DNA of 64,000 nucleotides, from assembly GCA_016234935.1 (NCBI GenBank), contig JACRNL010000009.1, positions 40,765-104,764 on the forward strand, in the 5' to 3' direction. Shown here in pieces: positions 8,746 to 17,053 of the stretch (within the stretch, counting starts at the first letter, position 1; each line of letters starts with the position of its first letter). Position numbers and translations under genes: made by a program. The DNA is from Deltaproteobacteria bacterium. GTDB taxonomy: Bacteria; Desulfobacterota; GWC2-55-46. The notes beneath the pieces are model-generated. The model was not told where the DNA came from, did not search any database, and saw only the letters and a list, made by a program, of their open reading frames with translations.

Positions 8746-9707
8746 GGCTCTTTTTCCGGACTATTCATGACCTGCTCAAGCTGCTGTTTCAATATCCTGG
8801 CGGAATGATGGCCCATTATCTTCAATATCTGGTTCCTTGCCGCGACCTCGACGATGGTCGCAACGCTCCTGCCGGGGCTTACCGGGACCTTGAGATACGG
8901 CAGCTCGACCCCGAGTATCTCATAGGTATTCTCTTCAAAGCCGAGACGCTCATAGTCGCTCTTGGGCTCCCACTTCACAAGCTCCACGACAAGGTCCATC
9001 TGCTTTTGTTCCCTTATCGCGGTTATCCCGAAGATGTCTTTTATGTTGACTATCCCCAGGCCCCTTATCTCGATGTGATAGCGGATGACTTCGGCGGAGG
9101 TGCCAAAAAGGGTGGACGGCGGCATTTTCTTTATTATCACAATGTCGTCGGACACCAGACGGCTGCCGCGCGAGACAAGGTCAAGGGCGCACTCGCTCTT
9201 TCCGATGCCGCTTTTGCCTATAAGGAGTATGCCGACGCCCAGGACGTCCACGAGGACGCCGTGCATCGTGATGGTCGGGGCAAGCCTCTCATCGAGATAC
9301 TGCGTGACGTCCTCAATGACCGCCGACGACGTCAGCATCGACCTGTAAAGCGGGATGTTGTTCTTCCCGCACAGCTCGACGAGAAAATCCGGCAACGCAA
9401 GGCCCCTTGTGACTATTATCGCGGGCACCCTGGCCTTCCGAAGGAGCTCTAACGACCTTGAAAGTTTTTCTTCCTTGAGGCTGTTAAGATAGCCGACCTC
9501 AGCCGCCCCGAATATCTGTATCCTGTCGGAGTGAAGCTCATCCAGAAGGCCCGTCAGCAGAAGCCCGGGCTTCTGGATGCGCGCCGTGGTCAGTTCGCGC
9601 TCAAGCCCCTTTTCCCCGATTATCAGCTCAAGGCCGAGACGCAACGTCTGCCCCGCGTCAAAAAGCGCCTTCAAGGATAAGCCCATTTGATAGCTCCTGT
9701 CGGACAA
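8673..9707 (-). CDS. hprK: HPr kinase/phosphorylase
   Basis: Phosphorylates HPr on its regulatory serine using ATP or PPi and reverses the reaction. The N-terminal domain spans about residues 1-130. The Walker A loop is GKSGIGKSECALDL (about 161) and the signature is EIRGLGIVNI (about 210). The protein is longer than usual (344 aa) because of a tail, LESVTDSESVTDKKEAKR, encoded by tandem palindromes. The ATPase core is intact and the HPr serine site is conserved, so the pair should function. Confidence 0.93.
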   Translation of the reverse strand: MSDRSYQMGLSLKALFDAGQTLRLGLELIIGEKGLERELTTARIQKPGLLLTGLLDELHSDRIQIFGAAEVGYLNSLKEEKLSRSLELLRKARVPAIIVTRGLALPDFLVELCGKNNIPLYRSMLTSSAVIEDVTQYLDERLAPTITMHGVLVDVLGVGILLIGKSGIGKSECALDLVSRGSRLVSDDIVIIKKMPPSTLFGTSAEVIRYHIEIRGLGIVNIKDIFGITAIREQKQMDLVVELVKWEPKSDYERLGFEENTYEILGVELPYLKVPVSPGRSVATIVEVAARNQILKIMGHHSARILKQQLEQVMNSPEKEPESVTDLESVTDSESVTDKKEAKR

Positions 9708-9720
9708 CCGGGCCCGTTTT

Positions 9721-10275
9721 TTACTTCGCCCGTGACTCTATCAATCCGTAATCGCCGCCTTCGGTCCTGTAGATGACGCTGACGTTGCTCGTGGCGGAAT
9801 CGGTAAAGACGAGGAAGCCGTTTTTCCCGATATCCATCTGCATGGCCGCCTCATCCACCGACATGGGCTTTAAAAACTGGTTTTCCTTTTTCACTATCCT
9901 GGGGCTCGGCCCCTTCAAGGGGCTTGCCTGCGAAGCGGAGCCGGCGGTTTGCGTGAAGCGTTTGCCGGCAGGTTCATCGGTATGGGGCTTGTGGTCCTTT
10001 ATCTTTTCCTTGTGCTTCCTTACCTGCTGTTCGAGCTTATCGAGGACGGCGTCAATGGCGGAATACATGTCGCCCGTGGCCTCTGCCGCCTTTATCGTCA
10101 CGCCGCTCCCAGCGATGGTGGCGTCCGCCATGTGCCGTATCTTCTCGACGGAGAGCACCCAATGGACTTCTATCGGCTCGCTGAGATATTTCTGAAAGCG
10201 CTCCGTCTTTTCCTCGGCATACACGCGAAGCGCATCCGATGAATCCATGTGTCTGAATGTTACTGTAATGTGCAT
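9721..10275 (-). CDS. hpf: ribosome hibernation promoting factor, long form
   Basis: Binds the 30S decoding centre and dimerises ribosomes in resting cells. Residues 1-100 form the HPF/YfiA domain (MHITVTFRHMDSSDALRVY...), and about 125-184 form the dimerisation tail (KPMSVDEAAMQMDIGKNGFL...FTDSATSNVSVIYR). The linker contains ASPLKGPSP, encoded by an R2 unit at about 9910-9924, an in-frame repeat in an unstructured region. It follows rpoN, as in many proteobacteria. Confidence 0.93.
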   Translation of the reverse strand: MHITVTFRHMDSSDALRVYAEEKTERFQKYLSEPIEVHWVLSVEKIRHMADATIAGSGVTIKAAEATGDMYSAIDAVLDKLEQQVRKHKEKIKDHKPHTDEPAGKRFTQTAGSASQASPLKGPSPRIVKKENQFLKPMSVDEAAMQMDIGKNGFLVFTDSATSNVSVIYRTEGGDYGLIESRAK

Positions 10276-10332
10276 TTTCTCCCTCCGGTTCCATGTTTAT
10301 TGTGCGGAAAAAAAATAACGGCCCTGTTTGCA

Positions 10333-11799
10333 TTAAAAATGGCTCTTTCTCCTGCTCGATGACAGATAGCCAAGGGCCTCTCTGTACTTGGTCGCGGTTC
10401 TCCTTGCCAGGGTGATGCCGGAGGACTTCAGGCGCTCGATTATCTCCTGATCGCTCAGGGGGTTTTTTATGTCTTCAGAATCTATTATGTCCTTTACCTT
10501 TTGTTTGATATATTCGCCGGTGACGTCGGCGCCCTCGGTTGAGCTCATGGCGTTGGAAAAAAAATATTTCAGCTCGAAGATGCCCCTCGGCGTTTGCACG
10601 TATTTATTGGACGTGACCCTCGACACCGTTGATTCATGCACGCCGAGCTCAGCGGCGACGTCCTTGAGGACAAGGGGCTTCAGGTGCCTGAGTCCCTTGT
10701 CGAGAAAGTCCCTTTGTATCCTGACTATGCACTCCACGACGCGGTATATGGTGCGCTGCCTCTGGTGGACGCTCTTTATGAGCCAAAACGCGCTTTTTAA
10801 CTTCTCCTGAAGATAGGCCTTCGTCTCCGGGCTGTTTTTGCCGCCGTCCTTCAAAAGCTCGCGGTAATACCGGCTGATCCTGAGCTTGGGCATGCCGTCT
10901 TCGTTAAGAGAAATCACGTAATCATCGCCGACCTTGTGAATATAGACGTCCGGCACAACGGACCTTGCGTCGCTAAGGCCGAACCCCGCGCCGGGGGTTG
11001 GATTGAGGCATTTGCTTATCGTGCGCGCCGCATCAAAAACGGTCTCAACGCTTACGCCAAGATGCCTTGCGATATTCTTGTATTTTTTCCTTCCGAGCTC
11101 GTCAAGCTGGCTGACGATTATCTCCTCCACCACCGTATCCCTCACCGGCAAAAGCCTTGCCTGCGTGAGCATGCACTCCCGGAGCGTCCTTGATCCTGCT
11201 CCCACAGGGTCGGACTGCCGTACGACGGCAAGTATCCTTTCCACGTCGGCGGCGGACGCGCCTGTAAGACGCGTTATCTCCCCGGCGACGGCGGCCTCAA
11301 AAAGGCCGTCGTTCATGTCCGTTCTTTCTATAAGCCTCAGATAGCCGTCTTCGGCGATATTGCCTATGATGAACTCGCAAAGACGGAGATCATCGGAGCT
11401 AAGCCTTTGCATGCTCATCTGCCACAGGAGATGCTCGCGCAGCCCGCCCGCGGCGGACGCGACATTTCCCATCATTCCTTCATCGTCATCGTCCGGCGCG
11501 TTAAAGTCCAGACGGCGGACGCCGAATTCGCTTTGCCCTTCGATGCGGCTTTCTATATACGCCTCCCAGTCGACCTCCGCCTTTTCCGGCGTTGCCGGCT
11601 GAGGCTCAGGGACAGCGGCCTCAGGAGGCATGCCATCAGCCGCGGTATCCTCAAGAACAGGGTTTTCCTGCATCTCCTCTTTTACCATTTCGACAAGCTC
11701 CAGCGTTGAGAGCTGGAGCAGCTTTATGGCGAGCTGCAGCTGCGGCGTCATCACGAGGCTCTGCGTAAGCCTCTGTTCCTGTTTAAGTTCGTATGCCAT
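10333..11799 (-). CDS. rpoN: RNA polymerase sigma-54 factor
   Basis: Directs polymerase to -24/-12 promoters with AAA+ activators. The 488-residue protein has Gln-rich region I (EQRLTQSLVMTPQLQLAIKL, residues 7-26), an acidic linker (about 50-110), the core-binding domain, a helix-turn-helix near 385 and the RpoN box ARRTATKYREAL near 466-477. It follows lptB after a 260-base repeat-filled gap and precedes hpf by 57 bases, the conserved lpt-rpoN-hpf order. Confidence 0.95.
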   Translation of the reverse strand: MAYELKQEQRLTQSLVMTPQLQLAIKLLQLSTLELVEMVKEEMQENPVLEDTAADGMPPEAAVPEPQPATPEKAEVDWEAYIESRIEGQSEFGVRRLDFNAPDDDDEGMMGNVASAAGGLREHLLWQMSMQRLSSDDLRLCEFIIGNIAEDGYLRLIERTDMNDGLFEAAVAGEITRLTGASAADVERILAVVRQSDPVGAGSRTLRECMLTQARLLPVRDTVVEEIIVSQLDELGRKKYKNIARHLGVSVETVFDAARTISKCLNPTPGAGFGLSDARSVVPDVYIHKVGDDYVISLNEDGMPKLRISRYYRELLKDGGKNSPETKAYLQEKLKSAFWLIKSVHQRQRTIYRVVECIVRIQRDFLDKGLRHLKPLVLKDVAAELGVHESTVSRVTSNKYVQTPRGIFELKYFFSNAMSSTEGADVTGEYIKQKVKDIIDSEDIKNPLSDQEIIERLKSSGITLARRTATKYREALGYLSSSRRKSHF

Positions 11800-11812
11800 G
11801 CAATACCGCTTA

Positions 11813-12058
11813 TCTTTCCTGAAAGAAAGGCGCCGCGCACGCTAAAGCCAGGATGCAACCCTTTGGCTTTACCCGTGCGCAGGTGCTGCGCACGACGTCC
11901 TCAACGCTCGTCTTCGAGAGCGCCGCATTTTACCCGTGCGCAGGTGCTGCGCACGCTAAAGCCAAGATGTAACCCTTTAGCTTTGCCCCGCCGCAGGCGG
12001 CCAAAGAACTTTAATTCCCGCTCCGCGGGTTCAAACGCCCTCGCCGGGGGTGCAACCC
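11813..12058. repeat. composite repeat block between lptB and rpoN (R4, R5 and degenerate R2)
   Basis: Starts with R4 (TTTCCTGAAAGAAAGG), then two copies of a roughly 60-base unit (11837-11894 and 11935-11990). Each copy carries GTGCGCAGGTGCTGCGCAC, a 9-bp-arm hairpin (R5), and a GCTAAAGCCA...TTAGCTTT arm pair. It ends with a degenerate R2 that abuts the lptB stop. No gene is supported here. Confidence 0.7.
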
Positions 12059-12059
12059 C

Positions 12060-12782
12060 TTAAAGTTTAAAGCCCTCTCCCAGATACACATCCCTGACGC
12101 GCTGGCTGTCAAGTATCTCGGCAGGGGTGCCGGACTTAAGGAGCTTTCCCCCGTCCATTATGTAAGCCCGGTCGCATATGCCGAGCGTAGCCCCGACGTT
12201 ATGATCGGTGACGAGTATGCCGATGCCCTTTTTCCTCAATTCGAGCATTATGTTCTGGACGTCTCCCACGGCGATAGGGTCAATGCCGGAAAAGGGTTCG
12301 TCAAGAAGAAGATACTTGGGGTAATTCACCATCGCGCGCGCTATCTCCACCCTTCTGCGCTCGCCGCCTGACAGGGAGTAAGCCATTGCGTTCCTTATAT
12401 GGCCTATGCCGAGCTCGCCCAGCAGCCTGTTAAGAAGCTCGGTCTTTTCCTCCTTCGCCGAGTCCTGGAATTCGATTACGGCAAGGATGTTCTCCTCTAC
12501 GGTGAGCTTTCTGAACACTGACGCCTCCTGCGGGAGATAACATATGCCGAGCCTTGCCCTTTCATACATCGGGAGGTCCGTTATGTCCGTTTCGCCGGAG
12601 GAGACCTGGCCTTTATCGGGGCTTATCAGCCCCACTATCATATAAAAGGTGGTAGTCTTGCCGGCGCCGTTAGGGCCGAGAAGCCCGACTATCTCGCCCG
12701 GGCCGACGTTCATGCTCACGCCGTCCACGACAGTTCTCTTTTTAAACGTCTTTACGAGCCCTTTGACGGCTAATTTCTTCAA
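12060..12782 (-). CDS. lptB: LPS export ABC transporter ATP-binding protein
   Basis: Cytoplasmic ATPase that powers LPS extraction by LptFGC. 240 aa with Walker A GLLGPNGAGKTTTFYM (about 34), Q-loop LPQEASVFRKL, signature SLSGGERRR (about 140), Walker B LLLDEPFSGIDP and a switch histidine in TDHNVG. It lies 20 bases behind lptA. lptF and lptG are not in the window. Confidence 0.95.
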   Translation of the reverse strand: MKKLAVKGLVKTFKKRTVVDGVSMNVGPGEIVGLLGPNGAGKTTTFYMIVGLISPDKGQVSSGETDITDLPMYERARLGICYLPQEASVFRKLTVEENILAVIEFQDSAKEEKTELLNRLLGELGIGHIRNAMAYSLSGGERRRVEIARAMVNYPKYLLLDEPFSGIDPIAVGDVQNIMLELRKKGIGILVTDHNVGATLGICDRAYIMDGGKLLKSGTPAEILDSQRVRDVYLGEGFKL

Positions 12783-12802
12783 TGTTCTTTTATATCCTTA
12801 AT

Positions 12803-13426
12803 CTACCTTGGCAAAGCCGGATTTTTTTTGCACCATGCTTCAGCGCTTTCCGGCGGCGGGGAGATATTCGCCTTTTCATCTTCCTTGCATTTTTTCTGCG
12901 ACGTTATCGCCGCCTTGACCCGTCCGCCCTGCCCGCCCTCGGCAACGGCCCTGTCGGTGTCAAAGGAATAGATTATCTTCTCGCCCCTTACACTGCCTGC
13001 GCACTGCGTTACATTGGCCTTTCCCGTCAGAATGATAGTGCGCGTCTTTTTGTCGTAGAGAGCGACGTCAGAAGCGGCGGTCTTGCCGTCCCTCAATATC
13101 CTTACGTTGCCCGTGGCGCGAATCTCCTTTATCTCCCTGTTTTCATCGTAGCTCACATGAAGTTCGTCGGAGCAAAGTATGAAATCCTCCTCAGCGGCAA
13201 CATTGCCTGAAAATTTAACGGTATTTTCCGTCTTTTCGGTCTCCATCCTGTCGGATGTCACGTTGATCGGTTTTTTGGGAACGGTCTTTGCCTGCCCCCG
13301 CATGTCTAAAGCGGAGGCCGCAGCGTCCGCCTTCTGCGCATCCCCGGCCGCGGCGGCACCTTGCGCCTGCAAAAATAAAAATGCCATAAAAGCCGCGCCG
13401 CAGCGGCGTAAGACTTTAAATTCCAT
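12803..13426 (-). CDS. lptA: LPS transport periplasmic protein LptA (OstA-like)
   Basis: Periplasmic bridge protein of LPS export. Signal peptide at residues 1-27 (ends QGAAAAGDA), followed by a beta-jellyroll LptA core beginning near KPINVTSDRMETEK. Residues about 40-46 (DMRGQAK) are encoded by an R1 repeat unit at 13299-13321, just after the signal peptide. Gene order lptC-lptA-lptB is conserved. Confidence 0.88.
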   Translation of the reverse strand: MEFKVLRRCGAAFMAFLFLQAQGAAAAGDAQKADAAASALDMRGQAKTVPKKPINVTSDRMETEKTENTVKFSGNVAAEEDFILCSDELHVSYDENREIKEIRATGNVRILRDGKTAASDVALYDKKTRTIILTGKANVTQCAGSVRGEKIIYSFDTDRAVAEGGQGGRVKAAITSQKKCKEDEKANISPPPESAEAWCKKNPALPR

Positions 13427-13475
13427 GCTTCACACTATCTCCCTGGCGATATCTTCATATGACTTCACGCGCGAT

Positions 13476-14036
13476 TCATACCGTTTTGTCAACGATTATG
13501 GCCCTGACGTCTTTAAACAGGAAGAGCTGTTCTTTATTCAAGTCTATGAGCAGGCCGTCTCCGGTTACCTTCATGCCTCCTGTGGTTATCTCCACCGTGT
13601 CGCTTGAGGTTATCCTTGCAGTCCTGGAGTTGTATTTAAGGCGCTCCGTCTTTAGCGAATAGCCTTCTTCAGAGCTCACCGTCACGCCGCCGGATGCGTC
13701 AATCTCGCCGGCGGTTTCATTGTAAAGCGCCTCTTTTGCCGTCATGGTATAAGGAACGTTGTTCTTATTATGGAACACTAATTTTACCGTATCAAGGGCC
13801 ATGAGGTTGCCGTTCTTATAACGGGTCGCGCTTTTTGCGTCAAGTACCCATTCGACGCGGCCTTTTCTGGCGCTCGTATAATGAACATCGTCAATCTTGA
13901 CGCCCACGCCCCTGTCGCCGTTAAAGGTCAATGCCGGGGTATTTACGCGCCAATAATGCATCGCCGCAAGCGTCCCGACGGCCGCCGCCGATGCCGCTAT
14001 AAGGATCAGAAAAAGATATTTGTATTTGCGTTTCAT
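13476..14036 (-). CDS. lptC: LPS export protein LptC
   Basis: Membrane-anchored periplasmic protein that passes LPS from LptFG to LptA. 186 aa with an N-terminal anchor (about residues 6-25, YLFLILIAASAAAVGTLAA) and an LptC/OstA-like beta domain (VDKTV C-terminus). It is the first gene after the 14.3-kb promoter; two R3 elements lie in its leader. Confidence 0.86.
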   Translation of the reverse strand: MKRKYKYLFLILIAASAAAVGTLAAMHYWRVNTPALTFNGDRGVGVKIDDVHYTSARKGRVEWVLDAKSATRYKNGNLMALDTVKLVFHNKNNVPYTMTAKEALYNETAGEIDASGGVTVSSEEGYSLKTERLKYNSRTARITSSDTVEITTGGMKVTGDGLLIDLNKEQLFLFKDVRAIIVDKTV

Positions 14037-14061
14037 GGCTAAGGTCTTTCACCGCCCCTTA

Positions 14062-14130
14062 CCCGGCACCACTCGCCTGCATGACTGTTCGCGCTAAAAT
14101 GATGCATCTATGACAGCGAGTGGTGCCGGG
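14062..14130. repeat. R3 palindromic element, copy A (subfamily I)
   Basis: 69 bp with ends CCCGGCACCACTCGC and GCGAGTGGTGCCGGG. Its centre matches copies at 48485-48550 and 54081-54148 (CATCATTT-AGC...AACAGT..TGCAGG). It lies in the lptC leader. Confidence 0.85.
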
Positions 14131-14182
14131 CAAGGCACGTTTCATGCCAATTCACACCATCCGGGGGCAAGGGACGGACACG

Positions 14183-14252
14183 CCCAGCACCACTTTCATT
14201 TGCCAACGCTTATATTATACAAGAAATCTCGATAATGGAAAGTGGTGCTGGG
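14183..14252. repeat. R3 palindromic element, copy B (subfamily II)
   Basis: 70 bp with ends CCCAGCACCACTTTC and GAAAGTGGTGCTGGG. The core TATTATAC...AAATCTCGAT aligns with the copy at 51301-51371 read in reverse. It lies in the lptC leader, downstream of the promoter. Confidence 0.85.
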
Positions 14253-14318
14253 CATAAAAACCTTTATTAATCAGTGGCTTAAAAACACGCACAGACTCAA
14301 AGCCGACTACATTGAAAA

Positions 14319-14347
14319 ATTATACCATCTGAAAACAAGGGTGTAAA
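14319..14347 (-). promoter_or_regulatory. sigma-70 promoter for lptC-lptA-lptB-rpoN operon
   Basis: TTTACA, a 17-base spacer, then TATAAT on the minus strand, one mismatch from consensus. It would give a leader of about 275 bases to lptC, holding R3 copies A and B. Confidence 0.75.
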
Positions 14348-14415
14348 GTTTTTTATCTTTGAGCAGGATGTGGACAGGCATTGGCGCCTGGTGCGGGAAG
14401 AAGCGGATTTGCAAG

Positions 14416-14526
14416 CCCGGCGCCACGTTACGCCGCCAACGCCTGCCCTCGCTTGGTCTGAGGCGGGGGTCTAAAGCGGGGGTTTGTATTACGCATGAAC
14501 TCTTAGCGATGGGAAGTGGCGCCGGG
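14416..14526. repeat. R3 element interrupted by an R1 insertion (nested repeats)
   Basis: Outer element ends CCCGGCGCCAC / GTGGCGCCGGG, subfamily II. Positions 14441-14482 (42 bp, GCCTGCCCTCGC...AAAGCGGGGG) are an R1 unit. Removing it leaves 69 bp that align end to end with the intact copy at 51301-51371. The right arm codes for the last residues (PGATSHR) and stop codon of the response regulator gene that ends at 14503. Confidence 0.85.
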
Positions 14527-14988
14527 CTTGCATCCGGAGCTTTTTCGGCAGCCTGAACCTTTTAAAAAATCGGCAACAATGTCTGCAAGTTTTTTGACGT
14601 CAATAGGCTTTGCGATATAGCCGTCAAACCCCATGCCGAGTATCTTTTCCTCGTCCCCCTTCATGGCCGAAGCGGTAAGCGCCAATATGGGTATGCCTTT
14701 GTTCCTCTCATCAGCCTTGATGATGCGGGTGGCGGTGTATCCGTCCATCACCGGCAGGTGGAGGTCCATAAGGATAATGTCCGGCCTCTCGTCGCTGCTC
14801 CCGGCGGACAGCAGTTTTATGGCCTCAAGCCCGCTTTTCGCCTCGGAGACGGAGTAGCCGTTCAGGGTCAATATCTCCTTAACGAGCATCTTGTTCATGT
14901 AGTTGTCCTCGACTACAAGGACTTTTTTCCTCCCCCTGAGGGGGTTCCTCCCCCTGAGGGGGTTCAACTCATCCGCCAATTGCGTCAC
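14503..14988 (-). CDS. single-domain response regulator
   Basis: CheY-like receiver of about 161 aa with the acidic pair VVEDNY, phospho-acceptor in IILMDLHLPVMDGY and the lysine in GYIAKPIDVKKL. There is no output domain. Start GTG at 14988, nine bases after AAAGGG and next to the kinase stop; an upstream TTG at 15024 overlaps the kinase. The N-terminus holds NPLRGRNPLRGR from a double R2 unit. The tail, ending PGATSHR, and the stop come from an R3 element. Probably the partner of the hybrid kinase. Confidence 0.85.
   Translation of the reverse strand: MTQLADELNPLRGRNPLRGRKKVLVVEDNYMNKMLVKEILTLNGYSVSEAKSGLEAIKLLSAGSSDERPDIILMDLHLPVMDGYTATRIIKADERNKGIPILALTASAMKGDEEKILGMGFDGYIAKPIDVKKLADIVADFLKGSGCRKSSGCKPGATSHR
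14930..14970. repeat. tandem R2 units inside the response regulator N-terminus
   Basis: Two copies of TCCCCCTGAGGGGGTTC in a row. On the coding strand they read in frame as NPLRGRNPLRGR, just before the first receiver strand. Confidence 0.8.
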
Positions 14989-14989
14989 C

Positions 14990-17047
14990 TCATATCCCTT
15001 TGATGCTTGTCGTGAGCCTTGCAAGCGAATTAAGCAGTTTTTCCCTGTTGACCGGCTTTTCCAGATAATCGAAGGCGCCGAGGTCCATGCCGTGCTGCTT
15101 GTCGTCTATTGAAGAGATTATGATGACAGGTATATCGGATGTATGCGGGTTTGACTTGAGATCTTTAAGCGCCGCCCAGCCGTCCATCTTCGGTATCGTG
15201 ATGCCCATGACTACGGCAAACGGCCTTTGCGCAGCGGCCTTTTTGAGGAGGTCAAAGCCGTCGGCGGCTATTTCCACATCGTAAGCCGCCCCGGAGAGGT
15301 ATATCTCCAGAAGCCTGTTGATGTCGGCCCCCTCGCCGGCCAGAAGCACGCCCCGGCGCGCGGCCGAAGCCTGCGGCGACGCGGTCAACGTGACCTCGCT
15401 CCGCGCCGCCGGCAGGTCTATCTCGTCCGTCCCCTGCGGGAGCTTCACGCAAAACACCGAGCCTTTGCCCGGCTCGGAGTCAAACCATATCCGCCCCCCG
15501 TGCATCTCGACAAGCCTCTTGGTAAGCACAAGGCCCAGGCCCGTCCCGCCGTGCTCCCTCGTTATGGAAGAGTCGATCTGCTCGAACTCCTTAAAGAGCT
15601 TCACCCTGTCCTCGTCCCTTATGCCTATCCCGGTGTCTTTCACCTTGAAAACAACATAGCGGTTCGGGTCTATCCTGCCCGGCTCTTCGATTATTTCCCA
15701 ATCAACCGACACGCTTCCCTTATCCACGTTGAATTTAACGGCGTTGGAAAGGAGGTTTATCATAATCTGCTTGAACTTCGCCTTATCGGCCAGGAGCCTG
15801 GGCGAGGCGGGCACGGTCTTTATTCCTATCTCAATGCCCTTTTTGTGCGCGATGGGGCGGATGAGGCCCAGAAGCTCCGTGAGGACCTCGGAAATGGAAA
15901 AGACCTCCTTTGCAAGCTCCACCCTGCCGGCCTCTATTTTCGACAGGTCGAGTATGTCGTTTATAAGCTGCAGCAGATGCTCTCCGCTTGAATGGATGAA
16001 GTCTATATACTGCGTCTGCCGTTCGTTGAGCTCGCCGAAGGCCCTCTCCTCAAGCAGCTCGGAAAAGCCTATGATGGAATTAAGAGGGGTCCGGAGCTCG
16101 TGGCTGACGTTGGCGAGGAACTGGCTCTTCATCCTGTTGGCCTCCTGAAGGCCGATGTTGGCGCTCTCTAATTCATATTTCTTTTTCATCAGCTCGTCGT
16201 TGGCGTCCTTGAGCTGCTCAGTCCTTTTCTCGACCTTCTTTTCAAGCGTGGCGTAGTGGTTCTCAAGGCTGTCGGCCATCCGGTTGAACTGCAAAGCCAG
16301 AGAGCCTATCTCGTCATCGGTCATGACCGGAGCCCTTTCCCTTAAATCACCCTCTCCGACCTTCTTGGCGGACTCCTCTATGGCGAGGATGGGACGCACT
16401 ATCGCGCGTATCAAGGCGAGCCACAGCCCGGCGGCGACGATAATGGCCGCGAGCGTGAACGCAAACGTCACGCCTATGATGAACCTGGCGAAAAAGTCGC
16501 TCTCCTGATATGCGTCGTAGGCCGTGTCCTTTTCATTCTTGATCAGCTTGCCGAGCGTGCTGATGGATTCGGTGAAGCTCTTGTTGCCCTCCATCGTTAT
16601 TATGCCGAGGGCGCCGTCCCTGTGGCCTTCCCTGGAGAGCGCCATGACTTTGGCATGTATGCCCCAGTAAAAACCCATGCTTTCCTGAAGCCTGCTGTAT
16701 ATCTCCTCGCGGTCCTTTGAAAGACCCATGCCCTTGTATTCAAGGAGGAGCCTGTCTATTTTTTTCCTGTGCTCCCCTACGGAGACCTCCAGAAAGGACT
16801 TGGACGCCATGTCGCCGATGACTGCATGCAGGAATATCTCATGGCGCGCGGAGAGAAACTCGTTCTCGACCGAAGAAAGCGTCTCGGCCTTCTTGAAGGA
16901 GTTGTGGTACAGACGCTCCGTTACCTTTGCTATCTGCCTGGCGTTGTAAAGGCCCACGCCGCCCCCCACGCCCATCATGAGCAGGAGGAACAAAAAGACC
17001 GCCGCTAATTTATTGGAGATGCTTAATGAACTAAATATTTTTTCCAT
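14990..17047 (-). CDS. hybrid sensor histidine kinase with degenerate receiver
   Basis: 685 aa: TM1 (about 13-34), periplasmic helical sensor (four-helix-bundle type, 35-190), TM2 (about 193-213), HAMP, coiled coil, HisKA with NVSHELRTPLNS (about 317), HATPase with VKDTGIGI and GGTGLGL, and a C-terminal receiver (about 565-685). In the receiver the usual phospho-acceptor position reads VVMGITIPKMDG (Gly instead of Asp), and the acidic pair is altered (LLAGEGAD). It is therefore probably a pseudoreceiver; phosphate more likely goes to the separate regulator encoded next. Confidence 0.9.
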   Translation of the reverse strand: MEKIFSSLSISNKLAAVFLFLLLMMGVGGGVGLYNARQIAKVTERLYHNSFKKAETLSSVENEFLSARHEIFLHAVIGDMASKSFLEVSVGEHRKKIDRLLLEYKGMGLSKDREEIYSRLQESMGFYWGIHAKVMALSREGHRDGALGIITMEGNKSFTESISTLGKLIKNEKDTAYDAYQESDFFARFIIGVTFAFTLAAIIVAAGLWLALIRAIVRPILAIEESAKKVGEGDLRERAPVMTDDEIGSLALQFNRMADSLENHYATLEKKVEKRTEQLKDANDELMKKKYELESANIGLQEANRMKSQFLANVSHELRTPLNSIIGFSELLEERAFGELNERQTQYIDFIHSSGEHLLQLINDILDLSKIEAGRVELAKEVFSISEVLTELLGLIRPIAHKKGIEIGIKTVPASPRLLADKAKFKQIMINLLSNAVKFNVDKGSVSVDWEIIEEPGRIDPNRYVVFKVKDTGIGIRDEDRVKLFKEFEQIDSSITREHGGTGLGLVLTKRLVEMHGGRIWFDSEPGKGSVFCVKLPQGTDEIDLPAARSEVTLTASPQASAARRGVLLAGEGADINRLLEIYLSGAAYDVEIAADGFDLLKKAAAQRPFAVVMGITIPKMDGWAALKDLKSNPHTSDIPVIIISSIDDKQHGMDLGAFDYLEKPVNREKLLNSLARLTTSIKGI

Positions 17048-17053
17048 CCTGCC

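Noticed and set aside
11875..11955. Direct repeats CCCGTGCGCAGGTGCTGCGCACG as a possible CRISPR
   Set aside because: Only two palindromic copies with a spacer that is itself repeat-derived; no array and no cas genes.
12803..14036. LptA and LptC as generic unknown proteins
   Set aside because: Gene order next to lptB, anchor/signal layout and OstA-like sequence support the LPS export assignments.
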